A stretch of 64,000 nt of DNA from Tribonema minus. Lineage: Eukaryota > Sar > Xanthophyceae > Tribonematales > Tribonemataceae. The notes under the pieces are model-generated. The model was not told the origin of the DNA. It did no database searches and worked only from the letters and a program-made list of their open reading frames with translations. The stretch spans positions 400,155 through 464,154 of the forward strand of contig JAFCMP010000029.1 of assembly GCA_017506865.1 (NCBI GenBank). Direction: 5' to 3'. How positions within the stretch are numbered: the stretch's first letter is position 1; the number at the start of each line of letters is the position of its first letter. Positions 33,601 to 45,700 of this stretch are shown here, in pieces. The position numbers were made by a program, and so were the translations under genes.

Positions 33601-35283
33601 GGGGGGGTAATGCGTATCACTGCCGGACGTGTGGAGGGCGCTGGTTGCATGGGGAATGCGGATGTGATTGACGCCATTCTGACGGCTTTGCGTCCGCATG
33701 GTGAGCACTGCTACATCACAGGTGATCCAGCCAGTATGTGCGTGCGCTATTCGAAGGCCGCATGGCTGGGTCCGCAGAAACGGCATCATGCTGCGCTGCT
33801 GCTATGTACGCGCGCCAGGTCTACACGCCGCTGCGCGTGCACCGCGAGTCGTGGGAGGCGTGGATTCGACCTCAATACCTGCTACAAGTGCTGCGTTACA
33901 TACCAGCAACGGGGCGACTTGCCAGAAAACGCACACTTACCATCGCAACCCGCACTTGTTTGATCACCACCTGGGAACTTACTCTGATTGGCCAACTGAA
34001 CTACCTTGGCGCGCCAGGTCTACACGCCGCTGCGTGCGCACCGCAAGTCGTGGGAGGCATGGACAGCGCGCGCGCATGAGGAGCTCAACGCGCAGGCCGC
34101 CGCGCGCGACGTGACAGAATAATGTACTTCTTCACTTTGAAACATCACAATCTTGTTGGATCAACATCTGAGGGTTTTCATTCTCAACTGAACCACCTTG
34201 GCGTGTGCCAGGTCTACACGCCGTTGCGCGCGCACCGCGAGTCGTGGGAGGCGTGGATAGCGCGCGCACGCGAGGAGCTCAACGCGCAGGCCGCCGCCGG
34301 TGACGTTTGGACGTGGTCGGACGAGTACCGCGCCGCTGCCGCGCGGCAGCAGGCGCGCGGAAAGCAGCAGGCGGCGCGGAACCAGCGCGCGTCGCGCTCC
34401 AAGTACGTATTCTATGTACACATGTGTGCTTTGCAAGTAGCTGTGTACTTTGCAAGTAGCAGTATATATGTGTGCGAGCACGCGTGTGCGGGTCGAGGTG
34501 CGCAGGCGCCAGCAGGCTGCGCGGAACCAGAGCGGACCGCGCTCCAAGTGTGCGGCGCACCCAGCGCGCGTCGCGGTTCAAGGCGCAAGGTGCGTACGTA
34601 CATGCGTACGTGTGTACTGGGCGAGTATACATGCGTACGTGTGTACTGCGCGAGTATGTGTGTGTGCATGCACGCGCGCCTCGACGCACTGCCGCCGCAC
34701 GAGAGTTCCCAGTTGAATTCACGTTACTCTTCTAAAACTCCGTCCGCCATCGCTTCGCCGTCGCCGCAACTGTCTCAAACGCGTTAGGGAGGCGCGCGGC
34801 GCCGCGGCACGTGTGTCCGCGCGTCACGTGCCTCCGTGGCCATCAAATTCACATCACTCCACTAACTACAACTCTGTCCGTACTCGCTTCACCGGCGTCG
34901 CAAATGTCTCGAAAGCGGCAGGGAGGCGCGCAACGCCGCGGCACAAGTGTGCGTCACGCAACTCCACTGTCATAAAATTCACATCACACTATTCAGACTC
35001 CGTTTAAGCGCGCCGCCATCGTTCATGCCGCTTCAAAACATCTCAAACGCGGCGCGGCAGGGAGGCGCGCGACGCCGCGGCGCGCCTCGACGCGCTGCCG
35101 CCGCACGAGATCCTCGGCGTTGCCCCCGGCGCGAGCGGCGCCGAGCTCACGGCGGCGTTCCGGCGCGAGATGCTGCGCTGGCACCCCGACATGCAGGGCG
35201 GCAAGAGCGACGCTGAGCAGGCGTACGCGCTCGCGCGCGCGCAGGCGATCACGCAGGCGTACCGCGTCCTGCGCGCCAAGTAG
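30636..35283 (+). CDS. J-domain membrane protein, probably organellar
   Basis: Exons 30636..31502, 32910..33113, 34212..34402 and 35061..35283 join in perfect phase to give 494 residues. The ATG at 30636 starts MLAVRRLASRAAAPAAVGCR, a typical mitochondrial-type presequence running to about residue 60. Residues about 65-290 form a domain I do not recognise (AFVPFWAFDCNVRTSAGRTV, VLLPVYAFEYSFFGQVFHVF). Residues about 300-357 carry two hydrophobic segments (FVVFALGTLLTASRF, FWPAAIGGFILF). A charged, Ala/Arg/Gln-rich linker follows, then a C-terminal J-domain (HEILGVAPGASGAELTAAFR) with the Hsp70-activating HPD in RWHPD. Family knowledge: J-domains recruit Hsp70. A membrane-anchored J-protein recruiting organellar Hsp70 at an inner membrane is inferred. 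Confidence 0.75.
31560..32240 (+). repeat. Decayed copies of the J-domain gene's exon 1 end
   Basis: The true donor edge AAGTCCATCGGAGGGCAG with GTATGCTTG (31485-31510) recurs near 31728-31752, 32042-32070 and weakly 32215-32230. The intervening GTGCGCNTGTGCGCATCT and TGCTGNTACGACAGGANG words also recur near 31565, 31675, 31885 and 31995, so whole intron segments were duplicated. Confidence 0.65.
32290..32530 (+). repeat. Minisatellite of GTGCGTCACC units
   Basis: About a dozen copies of GGTGCGTCACC, alternating with GCTTGATGTGT, NCCGTGCGC and ACCCTGCGCGGC spacers, lie in the first intron of the J-domain gene. The unit length is about 18-22 bp. It stops just before the first echo of exon 2. 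Confidence 0.75.
32530..32775 (+). repeat. Two upstream copies of J-domain gene exon 2's start
   Basis: The real exon 2 start (CAG then VDGYFREAMRVLAGSGIAGT at 32910) is preceded by decayed copies at about 32537-32600 and a nearly perfect copy at 32698-32770. The perfect copy loses the frame after the LGR codons. It keeps a usable CAG acceptor, so it is a decoy exon start. Confidence 0.8.
33235..33490 (+). repeat. Two downstream copies of J-domain gene exon 2's end
   Basis: The exon end reading FVVVRFPLFWPAAIGGFILF plus RK and GTGAGCGGC (33047-33120) is repeated nearly intact at 33237-33315. A shorter copy is at 33452-33485. Both retain the donor. Confidence 0.8.
33805..34125 (+). repeat. 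Two upstream copies of J-domain gene exon 3's start
   Basis: GCCAGGTCTACACGCCGCTG and the following codons (VYTPLRAHRESWEAW) occur at 33816-33872 and 34014-34115 before the real exon at 34212. The second copy extends through ELNAQAAA but ends without a donor. Acceptor-side copies of exon 4's start also occur near 34790 and 34922. Confidence 0.8.
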
Positions 35284-36631
35284 GCTCGATCCCTGCGCGC
35301 CTGCGTGCACATTGCCCGCTGCGGAGCCGTGCGGGGCTGGCGACGGGGCCTGCGTCACCGCCCCTAGCAGGGGGGTGTTGAGGGGGGGGCGGGGGGAAGG
35401 GCGGCGCTGCGGTCCAACTCCGGCGCGCAGAGCAGGGCATGGGCGTTTGCATATGCGAGCGTTATCAGCGCGTCAGGTCGGCAGCACCGGCGGCGAGTTG
35501 GGTTGCAGCAGCGCTCGGCAGGGACTGGGGGAAGGGGGCGCCTAGGCGCGCACAGTTGCGCAGGCTGGGGTGGAACGCGACGCCGCGCGCTCGTTGGTCG
35601 TTGAAGGACAGTGCTCGGCGTTGTGGAAAGCGCTTCACAGTTCTCACAGTTCTGCCAGCATGCAACGCCGCCCAAGCCACCCCCCTGTGCGCTAAGCCCG
35701 CAGCCGCTGTGCCGCGCCCAGTCTCCCCATGCCTCTCCCACGTTAGCGTGGACCACGTGGCGCCACCTCAGGGCGTGAGCTTTGACTTGCGGCGCGTGCC
35801 GCAGCGCGCCTTCCCGCTGTGAAGCTGACACTTGGGCATCAACTGCCAAGCCGAGCCTACAGCAGTGCTCGACTCCGCTGCCGCGGCATCCTGGTAGTGG
35901 TGCCCGGTTTGCATGCAGTCGTCAAAGTGCATTGTTGGGCACTGAAGCAGCGCAGTTGAAGTGTGGAAACCCTGATGTTTTCCCAAGTGGTATGTGCACC
36001 TGCGGTGCTTCAGCTGCAGCTCTTGCAGCGCACACGTTGCGTGCGCGATGCGTGCCTCAGGCGGCATGGCGAGAGCCTGTGCGCGTATTTATTCTGCATC
36101 ACAAAACCAACTTTCAACAATCAACAAAATTTTCACGCTCATTGCAGCCTACGGGCTTCTGACGTTTGTTGGACAGGTGATCTGGCACTGCCTGTTTGCT
36201 GTTCTTGGAATTGACATTGATCAATGGCATTAGACACTTCAAGTAAGCAAGGGTGTGCGCATCTTTGCTGTCAAGCGTGCAACAGCTACGGCTGCCGCTC
36301 TTGACGCATTGCATCACCTGTCTGCCTTAGAGGCCTTCGCGTCTGATCAAGAACAGAGTGTCACCACTGATTTTTTCTTCTGTTGAGCCCGCCAGTGGGC
36401 TCGCGCAACGGCTGCCGTGTTGAAGTTGAAGCTCGAACTTCAAAGATCTGCGAACCTGCCAAAAAACTGAGGTCTCGCTTGCTCTTTGCGACTGGGCCCC
36501 ACCTCGAAGAGCAACAAGGCTGGCAACACTGCTGGTCCCCCCTGACTGAGCCCACGACGATGAATGTTTGCAACATGCACTGTGCTTCCGCTGTGCGGTG
36601 CTCTGGACCTGCGTCCAGGACGTTTGCGAAC
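35284..36631. other. No supported gene
   Basis: Spacer between the J-domain gene and the GSDH-oxidase gene. The part at 35330-35830 is GC-rich and open on both strands without motifs. A plus-strand open frame runs into the signal-peptide exon from 36383, but the signal-peptide ATG at 36632 is preferred. The promoter of the long gene should lie in the last few hundred bases; no core element was recognised. Confidence 0.4.
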
Positions 36632-36787
36632 ATGCCACCGCCATGGCTTCGCAGGAGCGCTCTTAACAGGCAGATCGCATTTGGCCTCCTGTTATGGGCC
36701 GCTGAGGTCGTTGGCGATCCTACCGCGCACAAGCGCCAGCACCATCGTCTGTTGCCGGAGCTCGAGGAGAAAACGATAGGCGGGCTG
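36632..36787 (+). other. Signal peptide exon of the GSDH-oxidase gene
   Basis: The ATG opens MPPPWLRRSALNRQ, a basic n-region, followed by the hydrophobic core IAFGLLLWAAEVVG and a polar stretch with DPTAHKR. The exon is exactly 52 codons and ends at GTACGA in phase 0, matching the phase-0 acceptor at 38420. This suggests secretion through the ER. The long intron to 38420 leaves some doubt about the link. Confidence 0.5.
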
Positions 36788-39700
36788 GTACGATTTTACA
36801 GGCGACAACGACCCTGTAATCGCCAACAAAGATGTGAGCCCGCACTTGTTGCTTACTTGCTATCCGTGCTGGCTGAAAAGGGCTTTCGCTTTGTTGTGAT
36901 GGCAGTGTTACTTGAAGAAATTGTGTGTTGCTACAACATTTCGCTTGCACCTGGTTCTCTGCGGGCACAGATGCATGTTCATCAACTCATGCGGCCTTCA
37001 ACGTAGCAGGCTGGAAAATCAAATTTCTCCCTCAGTCAGATAACCCAGGTTGGAGGCAAACAGAGGCTGGGGGACGCTGAAAATTCTCTGATCTGAGAGC
37101 ATACATGAAAAGAAAGACATAAAAGTGTGATGCGAACGTCATGGCTGTTCTACAGGCGGGCCGGACGTATTTGCACTGAATAATTCGTACACTACCCCTT
37201 GCATGCCACTCATCATTTTCAAAAGCGTATACCACTTGAGCTACTGCCGCCGCTGACAGAGCTCCTCTGCGCATTTCTCACAGAACCGTGGACTGTGCCG
37301 CCGGGGTCCTTGCTGCGCAGGAGCATCCCCATGCCAAATGTGAATTCATTAATGTGATTTGCACATGCAAGTGGCAACAATTTGTTAATGCTGACGCAGA
37401 ACAGCAGCCATGCAGCAAAGTGACAACGCAATCAACTTGCGTGACATGAGCCTGCTCGGATGTCTTCTGCAGTGAAGCGCGCTGTGCTTCATCAGGCAGC
37501 AGCGATCAGTTGTTTTGCCGGCATATACTTCCACTCTTGCGTGTGACTTCGTTGTGATCAGCCCTGCTCGTTGCGCCTTCCATGGGAAGAGAAAAAGAAG
37601 ACCTGCCAGATTGTATTGGTCACCCAGCTTGTTGGTCACTCAGCTTGTTGCGCCATGCACAGTAACTAACATCCCACTCTTTGTTGACCGAAGAGGTGTT
37701 ATCACGATCAACTTGTTGTTGGAGATCACAAGCATGAAAATGTTGAAACTGTGTCCTAAAGCAGCTTTTTTAACGGTTATTTCAGGCAACACCTCTTCTG
37801 CGCTGCATGGCCTGTAGCAGGCTTCTGGCCGCTGAAAGGCGATGAATAGCGAGAAAAACATGACGTGCCGTACACCACTCCGTCTTCCATACGCTTCATC
37901 ACGGTCTGCGGTGTACTTACTAATGGTGCTAGCCTGAGCACGCCAATACCTGTGTGCACTCCGCAGCTGCTCAACCCAACTTGAAGTCCTGGCGCACCCC
38001 TGCACCTACGCCGTAGAGGCAAAGAACGGGAGGGGAGGGGCTCTTGGGACAGATATTGGCCCTGATTTCAATATACATCGTCCTTGAGCGCAGGTGAACT
38101 TCGTCGTGTGGAGCAGCACTGGGGATTTCCCAGGGGAAGACGACAGCGCGCAGGCTGTTGTTTGAGCATCACCCACTCCATCATCACGAGAATGTAAATC
38201 TTCCCCTCAGTTGTTGTCTCTTGCTAGCACCACCATGTGTCTACTTCCATCGACAGGTGAATCTGGTCGTACAGCAGCATGGGGAGTGCTCCCCGCAGGA
38301 GAAGGCAACAGCGCTCACATTGTTGTTTGAGCACCGCCACTCCATCATCACGATAATGTAAGCCAGGAGAAGGCAACAGTGTTGACCCTGGTGTCATTAT
38401 ACATCATTCATGCATGCAGGTGAACCTCGTCGTGCAGCAGCACTGGGAATTTTCCCCGCAGGAGAAGGCCACAGCGCTCAGGTTCTCGCCCATCTCCGCG
38501 CACGTCATCACGATACACAAGCACGGCGAGGTGCGGCTGTACGACAGCGTGGACGTGGACGGCGAGGACTACAAGACCATCCTCAACATTGAAGATAAGG
38601 TGAAGTTGAACTTGAAGTACGGCAAATTCAACACCTGACTACTGCTGAACATTGAGAACAGGGTGACGTCAAACATGAAGTAGGTCCTTCGATCCTTTTC
38701 AACGCTTGACCACAAAGATCATCCTCGACATTGTGGACAAGGTGAGGTTGAACTTGAAGTAGATTGAAACGTGAAGTGGGGCCACTTCAACACCTGACTG
38801 CTGCTCAACATCAGGACAGGGTGAGGTTGAACGTGAAGTAGCGCCACTTTAACACCTGACTACAAGACCATCCTCAACATCGAGGACAAGGTGAGGTTGA
38901 ACTTGAGGTAGGGCCGCTTCATGACCGGAATCATGGTTACTGGCGGTGCCATCGGCGCGCCCCTGGTGTGTATGACGTCATACCCATTGTCATTATTATT
39001 GGGGTATGTTCGAGTATGGTGACTTGGGTGGCTCCCTGTGTCTCTGCATGTCACGTTTGCAGTTTTGCCTGATCTTGCGGTACATTCCACGATGATCGCA
39101 GCTTACATGAATCCATTGATGCCAATAATGGTCGTTTTGATCTGTGGATACTGGGAACTCGAGGTACCGTCGGTGTGCCTCTGTGTCATTGACAACGCTG
39201 TAGGACAGGCTGTTTTGTGGTATCTGCTGGTGCCACCTGGTGGTGTCATCTTTGGTCATGTTGACTGAGGGTGCCATCGGCGCGCCCCTAGTGTAAGTAT
39301 GTATGACACCGTACCATTACCATTGCCACACCGTGCCGGCCGCAGACCCGCTGGTCGTCGCTGTACGTTTCGCGGCGTATTAGAGCTACTAGGGTTAGGG
39401 TAGGGTATGCAGGTATGCATGTATGTATGTGGATGTGTGTGCTGACGCTGATGCTCATCAAGTTGCTGCGTGAGTCGCGACTCTCATTCCGCCGTGCAGA
39501 GACATCATGCAATCGTCGCTCTTTTCGCTGCACTTTTTACAAGTATTCCGCAGCCTCAAAGCCTCCTCTGCTCTTGCTGCACTTTCTATCAGGAAATGCA
39601 TACTTGACAGCCTCAAATTGTCCTTGCTCTTTCATGCAATCTTCAGGTGTACTCTGCGGACGACCACGGCATGGTGGGGTTTGCCTTCGATCCGCAGTAC

Positions 39701-42700
39701 GGCGTGGACAGGAACCAGTACGGTGAGTTCAAGTTGAAGTTGTAATTTGTGCTGTCCCCAACCTTGAAGAGCTGATGGTCGAGTAAGATGCACATCGGCA
39801 GGAGACCTATGCTACTGAGCACCGAAGAGCCAAAGTATCCAGTACGGTGTGCATGTGGTGGAGACCTATGCTGCTGAGCAGTGCTGCAACCGACGCAGGA
39901 AGTCCGCGTGTGCATGCCTGCGCGCGCCTGCACTTGACGATAAGGAAAGAGGCTGTTGTGTCTTTGCATACGCCCTGTTTGCATGCACCGTGGCCATGGC
40001 ACATGAAAAATGGCCACTACTAAGTGTGTGTGCTACATGTCGCTGCAACATGGGTTCATGCCAGGGCCACCAAAACAAGATCAAGTACAATGTAAGCATG
40101 AGCTCGTCGAGGTGTACTCTGTCTGACCCCCCCCTCCCCACCCGCAACCCGTGCCCCCTTCCCTCCTCCCCTTCAATATCAGCTTACCTGTTCTACATGT
40201 CTCAGCTGGGCCCCGCGCACGCCGTGAGCAAGACGACATTCCCCAATCCAGCGGTTGGGGCCACGCGCCCCCTGGACTGGGGGGACAACAACTGCCCGCT
40301 TGAAACGTACGGAATTGGTATTTACCCAACTTAAGTGAGAAATGATGGCTTCTTTATGTTCTGACATCCTAGCTTTAGAACGTCTCAACTTTGTGAATTC
40401 AAATGTACGGCTTAGCTTAGGGTTAGCTGTAGGACTGACCACACTCTTTGGGCTTGCGCGTAGCGGCGGCGAAGATTGCCATGTATGACCCACATTCAAC
40501 CTTGAAGTTGCGCTTATGAACTCACATCTGCTGATGGCTCAGACAGGAGCAGCTAGACCTCGAGGCGCTTCTAGACTTCTCTTCTTAGAATCAGAGAAAT
40601 TTGGAAAACTGGTTGGAAACGCCGAGGGCGCCGACTTGAAGTGCGGAGGGCGCTCACTTGAAGTGCAACCTTCACCCTCCCCCCCCCCCCCCCCCCCCCT
40701 GCCCCCCCCCTTCCCCCCCCGTCAGCAACTGCGAGAAGCTGAGCGTGCTGACACGGCTCTTGATTGACCTGGCCGCCAAGACGGCAAAGGAGGACGCCGT
40801 GCTGCTGGTGGACCAGTGCGGCGGCTCCGCCACGCACGGCGTCGGCGCCATCAACTTTGCCAGCACAGGTGAGCGCTGCTGCCTCCGGCGCGCGGAGTAC
40901 AGTACACGCAGAGTACAGTACACTGTTCGTCAGTGCGCAAGGTACTCAAGCAGGTCTGGTAGCTCAAGGGGGGCGGCGATCGTATGATGTTGACAGCAGT
41001 GCGAAGCGTCCGCAACGCACGGCGTCAGGGCCATCGACTTTGCCAGCTCAGGCGAGTGCTAGGTGTACTTTGTCTCGCGCATGCAGGCTGGCATGTATTC
41101 TGAGTGGACCAGTGCGGCGGCTCCGCGACGCACGGCGTCGGCGCCATACTTTGCCAGCACGGGCGAGCGCTGCTGCCAGGTGTACTTCAAACAACCATTT
41201 TGTCGCGCGTGCTACTATGTTGCGCGTGCACGCTGGTGTGTATGGATGGTGGACCAGTGCGACGGCTCTGCTACGCACGGCGTTGGTGCAATCAACTTTG
41301 CCAGCACGGGCGAGCGCTGCCAGCTCTGGTGCACACGCGCTAGGCGAACAGTTGCAAACAGCTCAACCGACGGCATGGTTTGTTTTTCAACGGGGGCGTT
41401 TCTTGTTGCAGTACATTGGACTCGCTCATAGACGCACAGCAACTCTGTCAAGTACCTTTGAAAAATGTGAAACATCACCGCAGCGGTCGTGTTGCCTCTA
41501 CCACGGCTAGAGCCTGTCACCCTGCTGCTGTCGCTGACCCTAAACCTGCTACCAACCCTACCCCTCCACCTGCCGCTGTTACAGAGGAGATGATCATCAT
41601 GTACGGCGAGCACGCGCAGTACGCCCTCTTCAACTACAATATGCCCGCGGTGAGTGGCTGAGCACTGCCAGTGCTGAGCGCTGCTAACACTGCATAAGTG
41701 CCTGCTGCACAACCCATACCTGCTGCACTACCCCTACAGTGCTTCTCGTGTACAACAAGCACGCGCAGTGAGTGAGCCAGCATAATATCTTGGCTGTCAA
41801 GTGACCTCATAGCCACCTTTCGCAGTACAGAGCAGATGCTCTTATTCATACTTTGGAAGGACTCTAAATCACAATGGCGAGGATGCGCAGTACGCCCTCT
41901 TCGACTACGGCATGCCTGCGGTGAGTGGCAGTGCTGAGCGCTGCCGACACTGCACGACGCCTTGTTTCAGTTTGACGATGCTTCGTGTGTCCACTGCGCC
42001 CCGATATCAGATGCACGCCCAAGCAGGGCTTCGACCCTCATATCACGTGGTTGAGCGTTGCCACAACTGCGGCGCCGTGTTCAGTAGGAGCAGATGTTCA
42101 TCACATACGGCGTGCATGTGTATTAGTACGCCCGCTTAAACAATGGCATGCCTGCCCGTGGAGAGCAGTTGTGCACAGCTGGCACTGCCCGGCCATGTGT
42201 TCCAGTACTGATACTGTGTAATTTGCAAGCTGGCCTGACAACGACGTTTTTTTTTTTTGACAGTCATCCCTAATTTTAGCCATGACAAAGCCTACCTATA
42301 CAAAATGCAACACCTGTAGTATGTGCTCGTTCAGTTTTGTAAAACTTGGCCTATGTGGTGTGAGCATACCAGATTCATTGTCTAATAGTATAGAATTCGA
42401 GTGAATGCTGCACCATCTACAGCCTTATTCTTGAGCGCTTTAAATATTGGGGCACCAACTGGACGTTCTTACCGCATATACTTGTCCGGTTGTACAAGAC
42501 TTGGCCTTGTGAGTGTGTGTGTGCAAATCAGAGTCATCGCAAAAAGTAGGAAAATTTGTGCCTGCTCCAACATCTGCTGCAGAATTTTGGTCTAACAAGC
42601 ACTTCAATTATTGGTACCTGACCAAGGCTTTCCTCTCCCGTCAACTTCAACTTCACCTGCAGAAGGACGCCTGCTACGACCCCGCAAAGCTGCCGGGGCA

Positions 42701-45700
42701 GGGCTGCTTCCACGCGCAGCGCGACGACTTCATAGACGGCAAGGGCATCCGCATCGCGCCAGACTCGTACCGCAACAGGTCACACACCACAAAAATCAGA
42801 GCGTGCACTATGCTTAACCCAAACCCTAACCCTAACCCTCGCATCAGCATGACGACTTCATACACGGCAAGGGCATAGTCTACGCAGGGCGCCAGACTCG
42901 TATTGCAACAGGTGAGTGCGGTTTGCGTCCCCAGACCCTGATCCCAATCTACTGGGTTTTTTCCCTCGCCATTCATACATGGCAAGGCGTCCGTGTTGCG
43001 CTGGAACCGTACCGCAACAGGTGACACACTGCAAACATGTGCGCGCGCACTGAGCACGCTTCACTCAAACCCTAACCCTTACTTTTGTTCAGCGCGACGG
43101 CTACAGACACGGCAAGGGTATTGGCATCGCTTTAGAGGCGTACCTCAACGGGTGATGCACACACACCAAGTGAGCACGCTGAGCTTCGCCAAACCCTAGC
43201 CATAACCCTCGCACAGTGCGATGACTTCATAGTCAAACTCGTACTGCAACAGGTGGCGTTCCGCAACAAGTGGTCACGACGAGCATCACTAAACCCTGAA
43301 TTTAAATTCTCGCCCTGCGCCAAGACCCTATACATAGCAAGGTCTTACTCATCGCTCTAGAGTCGTACCTCAACAGGTGACGCGCCGCGTCAAATGTGCG
43401 TGATGGACCTCGACCGTAACCCTCGCCCAGTGCAACGAATTGAAATATATGGCAAGGGGATCCGCATTGCGCCAGATTTGCACCGCAAAGGGTGACACGA
43501 CAAAACCAGTCACTGTGACTGTCATCTTCTAAGCCTCCTCCCTAAACCCAACCCTAACTCAGCGCCATATCTCAACTGGTGACGCACCGCACCAGGTGAG
43601 GCTGATGATGAGCATGGCTGCCAGAGTTGCCCTTAGATTTGCCCTTTAATAATGCACCGTGTGCCAAAAAGTTGCGCTGCACACACATGCGCTTGCTGAC
43701 CTGTTGTTGCAAGTGCGGCTTTAATTGCACTCTGCGAGCGCGCCTGTGCGCCCAAACGCGTCTCCTTTGAAGAAAAACTGTACTGAAGTGTTCGTGCTTG
43801 ATACGTGCTCAATCACTACGTACTTACTGGACTTGAGACGCTGAGTTCGGGTAGCGTGAGGAAAAACAACTAGCCCTGAGAACAGAAGTCGCCTGCCGCT
43901 TCCACTCAGCCTGGCAACTTCAGGTTGTCACACGGCACGGCTACAGCATAACCGTGCCGGCAACCTGAGAACCCAAGGCTAAGGCTGGGCGCGTCAATAC
44001 GGCCGTTAAGTTCAACATCCGTACAAGCAGCACTGATAGAGCATTGCATACATTCTGACGCACTGAATTATAGCCAAGATGTGACCGCGACTCGTTCATG
44101 TTGCCAAGTCAAGTCATCAGGTCAAGTCATCAAGTACACGGGCCGCAGAGTTCCAGCTCTGAGGTACAGTAAAGTAGTAGAGGATAGAGGCCGCTGTGGG
44201 TCTGAGGCCACAACTTCACATCTGCGGACAGCAGTGCTCCACAATGCTGTGTCCCCATGTATGTGCAGTGGGGGCCCTGCAACCATTGAAAGTTTTACCA
44301 GTACAGTGCACTTGAGCAGGGGGAAGCTTTCTTTCATTTTTTTACTTGCGGCACCGCGTAACTTACACAGCGGCTGCAGCGTACGCATTCAGCACAGTTC
44401 AAGTAAAAGTTGAAGATCATCAGAGCGTTGCACATGCACAAACTTCTCCAAAGCGTGTGCAACCCAGCAGCATCTTACCTTTCAACTTCCTTGTGTCGTG
44501 TTTGCGCAGCGGCGGGTACGCAGTCGATCAGCCCCTGCTCAAGGACGTGGACGACATGGTGTCAAGCAAATATATAAATACAAAACTTCCAAGTCTGCGA
44601 GAGTGCTTTGTGTAACTCTGAAGTATCTATGGTACTAGTATGACGCGCATCTATACATTGTGAATTCATTGAGGGCCTGCTTGTCTCGTGCCTGCGCGCA
44701 GCGGCGGCTACGCTGTCGAGCAGCCCCTCGTCAAGGACGTGGACTACACGGGGTTAATACCAGCACAAACGCTGAAGTTTGCAAGAGTGCTTTGTCTAAC
44801 TCCGCAGTATCTATGATACACATATTATGGGTGCTTATTCAAAGCACATCAACCCTGCTTGTCTCATGCTTGCGCAGCGGCGGTTACGCAGTCGACCAGC
44901 CCTTCGTCAAGGACGTGGACTACACGGTGTTAATACAGTACTTCTATAAAACCTGAAGTTTGTAAGGGTGCTTTATCTGACTCTGAAGTATCTATGGTAC
45001 AAGTATTATGCGCATACATACAATATATGTTCATTGAGAACCTGCTTGCCTCTACTTGTGCAGCGGCGGTTATGCAGTCGACCAGCCCCTCGTCCAGGGC
45101 GTGGACTACACGGTGTTTGTACGACTACAAAATCTGAAGTTTGTTGAAGCGCTTTGTGTAACTCTCACATATCTATTGTTCAAGTATGATGCGGGTTTAC
45201 ACACAGCACATCGACCCTGCTTGTCTCGCGCTTGCGCAGCGGCGGTTACGCAGTTGACCAACCCCTCGTCAAGGACGTGGACTACACGGTTTTTGGCAAG
45301 GGGTTCCGCAACCCCTTCCGCTCCTTCATCGCGCCCGACGACGTCCTGTGGGTGACGGACGTCGGCTCCGGCGACGAGCCGCAGACGGAGCGCATCTACA
45401 GGCGAGACTGCTTGTTGAACTTGAAGTATAGATAAAACTTGAAGTTTATATTTAACTCATCGTGACACTCTGTTCTCGCAAGGACGCCATGTATGTAGAG
45501 TGCGGTAGCAAGCAGTGCTCATCATGTGGGCGTTTTAGCGCCTTAAATGTAGAGTGTGGTAGCAAGCAGTGCTCATCATGTGGGCGTTTTGGCGCCTTAA
45601 GCGAGCTTTGCGAGCTGAGCGTCAGGGGTGATGGACGTCGGCTCCGGCGACGAGCCGCAGACAGAACGCATCTACAGGCGAGCTTGCTTGCTGTAGTTGT

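Larger units (their letters stand above)
38420..45401 (+). other. GSDH/HHIP-like PQQ-dehydrogenase domain
   Basis: The domain is encoded by exons 38420 to 45401. Recognisable landmarks of the glucose/sorbosone dehydrogenase fold appear in order: ITIHKHGEVRLYDS, then DDHGMVGFAFDPQYGVDRNQ (family: GLLGLAFDPxFxxN), LLVDQCGGSATHGVGAINFA with the His expected in the HxGGxLxF position, DPAKLPGQ, GKGIRIAPD (family GKILRId), GKGFRNPFR (family GLRNPWR) and VLWVTDVGSGDEPQTERIY (family LWxaDVGQ). The domain stops right after the DVG motif, where homologs usually continue for a further blade with a GGYvYrG-type motif. It may therefore be shortened. Cysteines in DNNCPLE and NCEKL may pair. Confidence 0.75.

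Noticed and set aside
36383-36631. Extended start for the GSDH-oxidase signal exon
   Set aside because: The frame is open, but an upstream start would bury the hydrophobic core at about residue 100. The ATG at 36632 gives a normal signal peptide.
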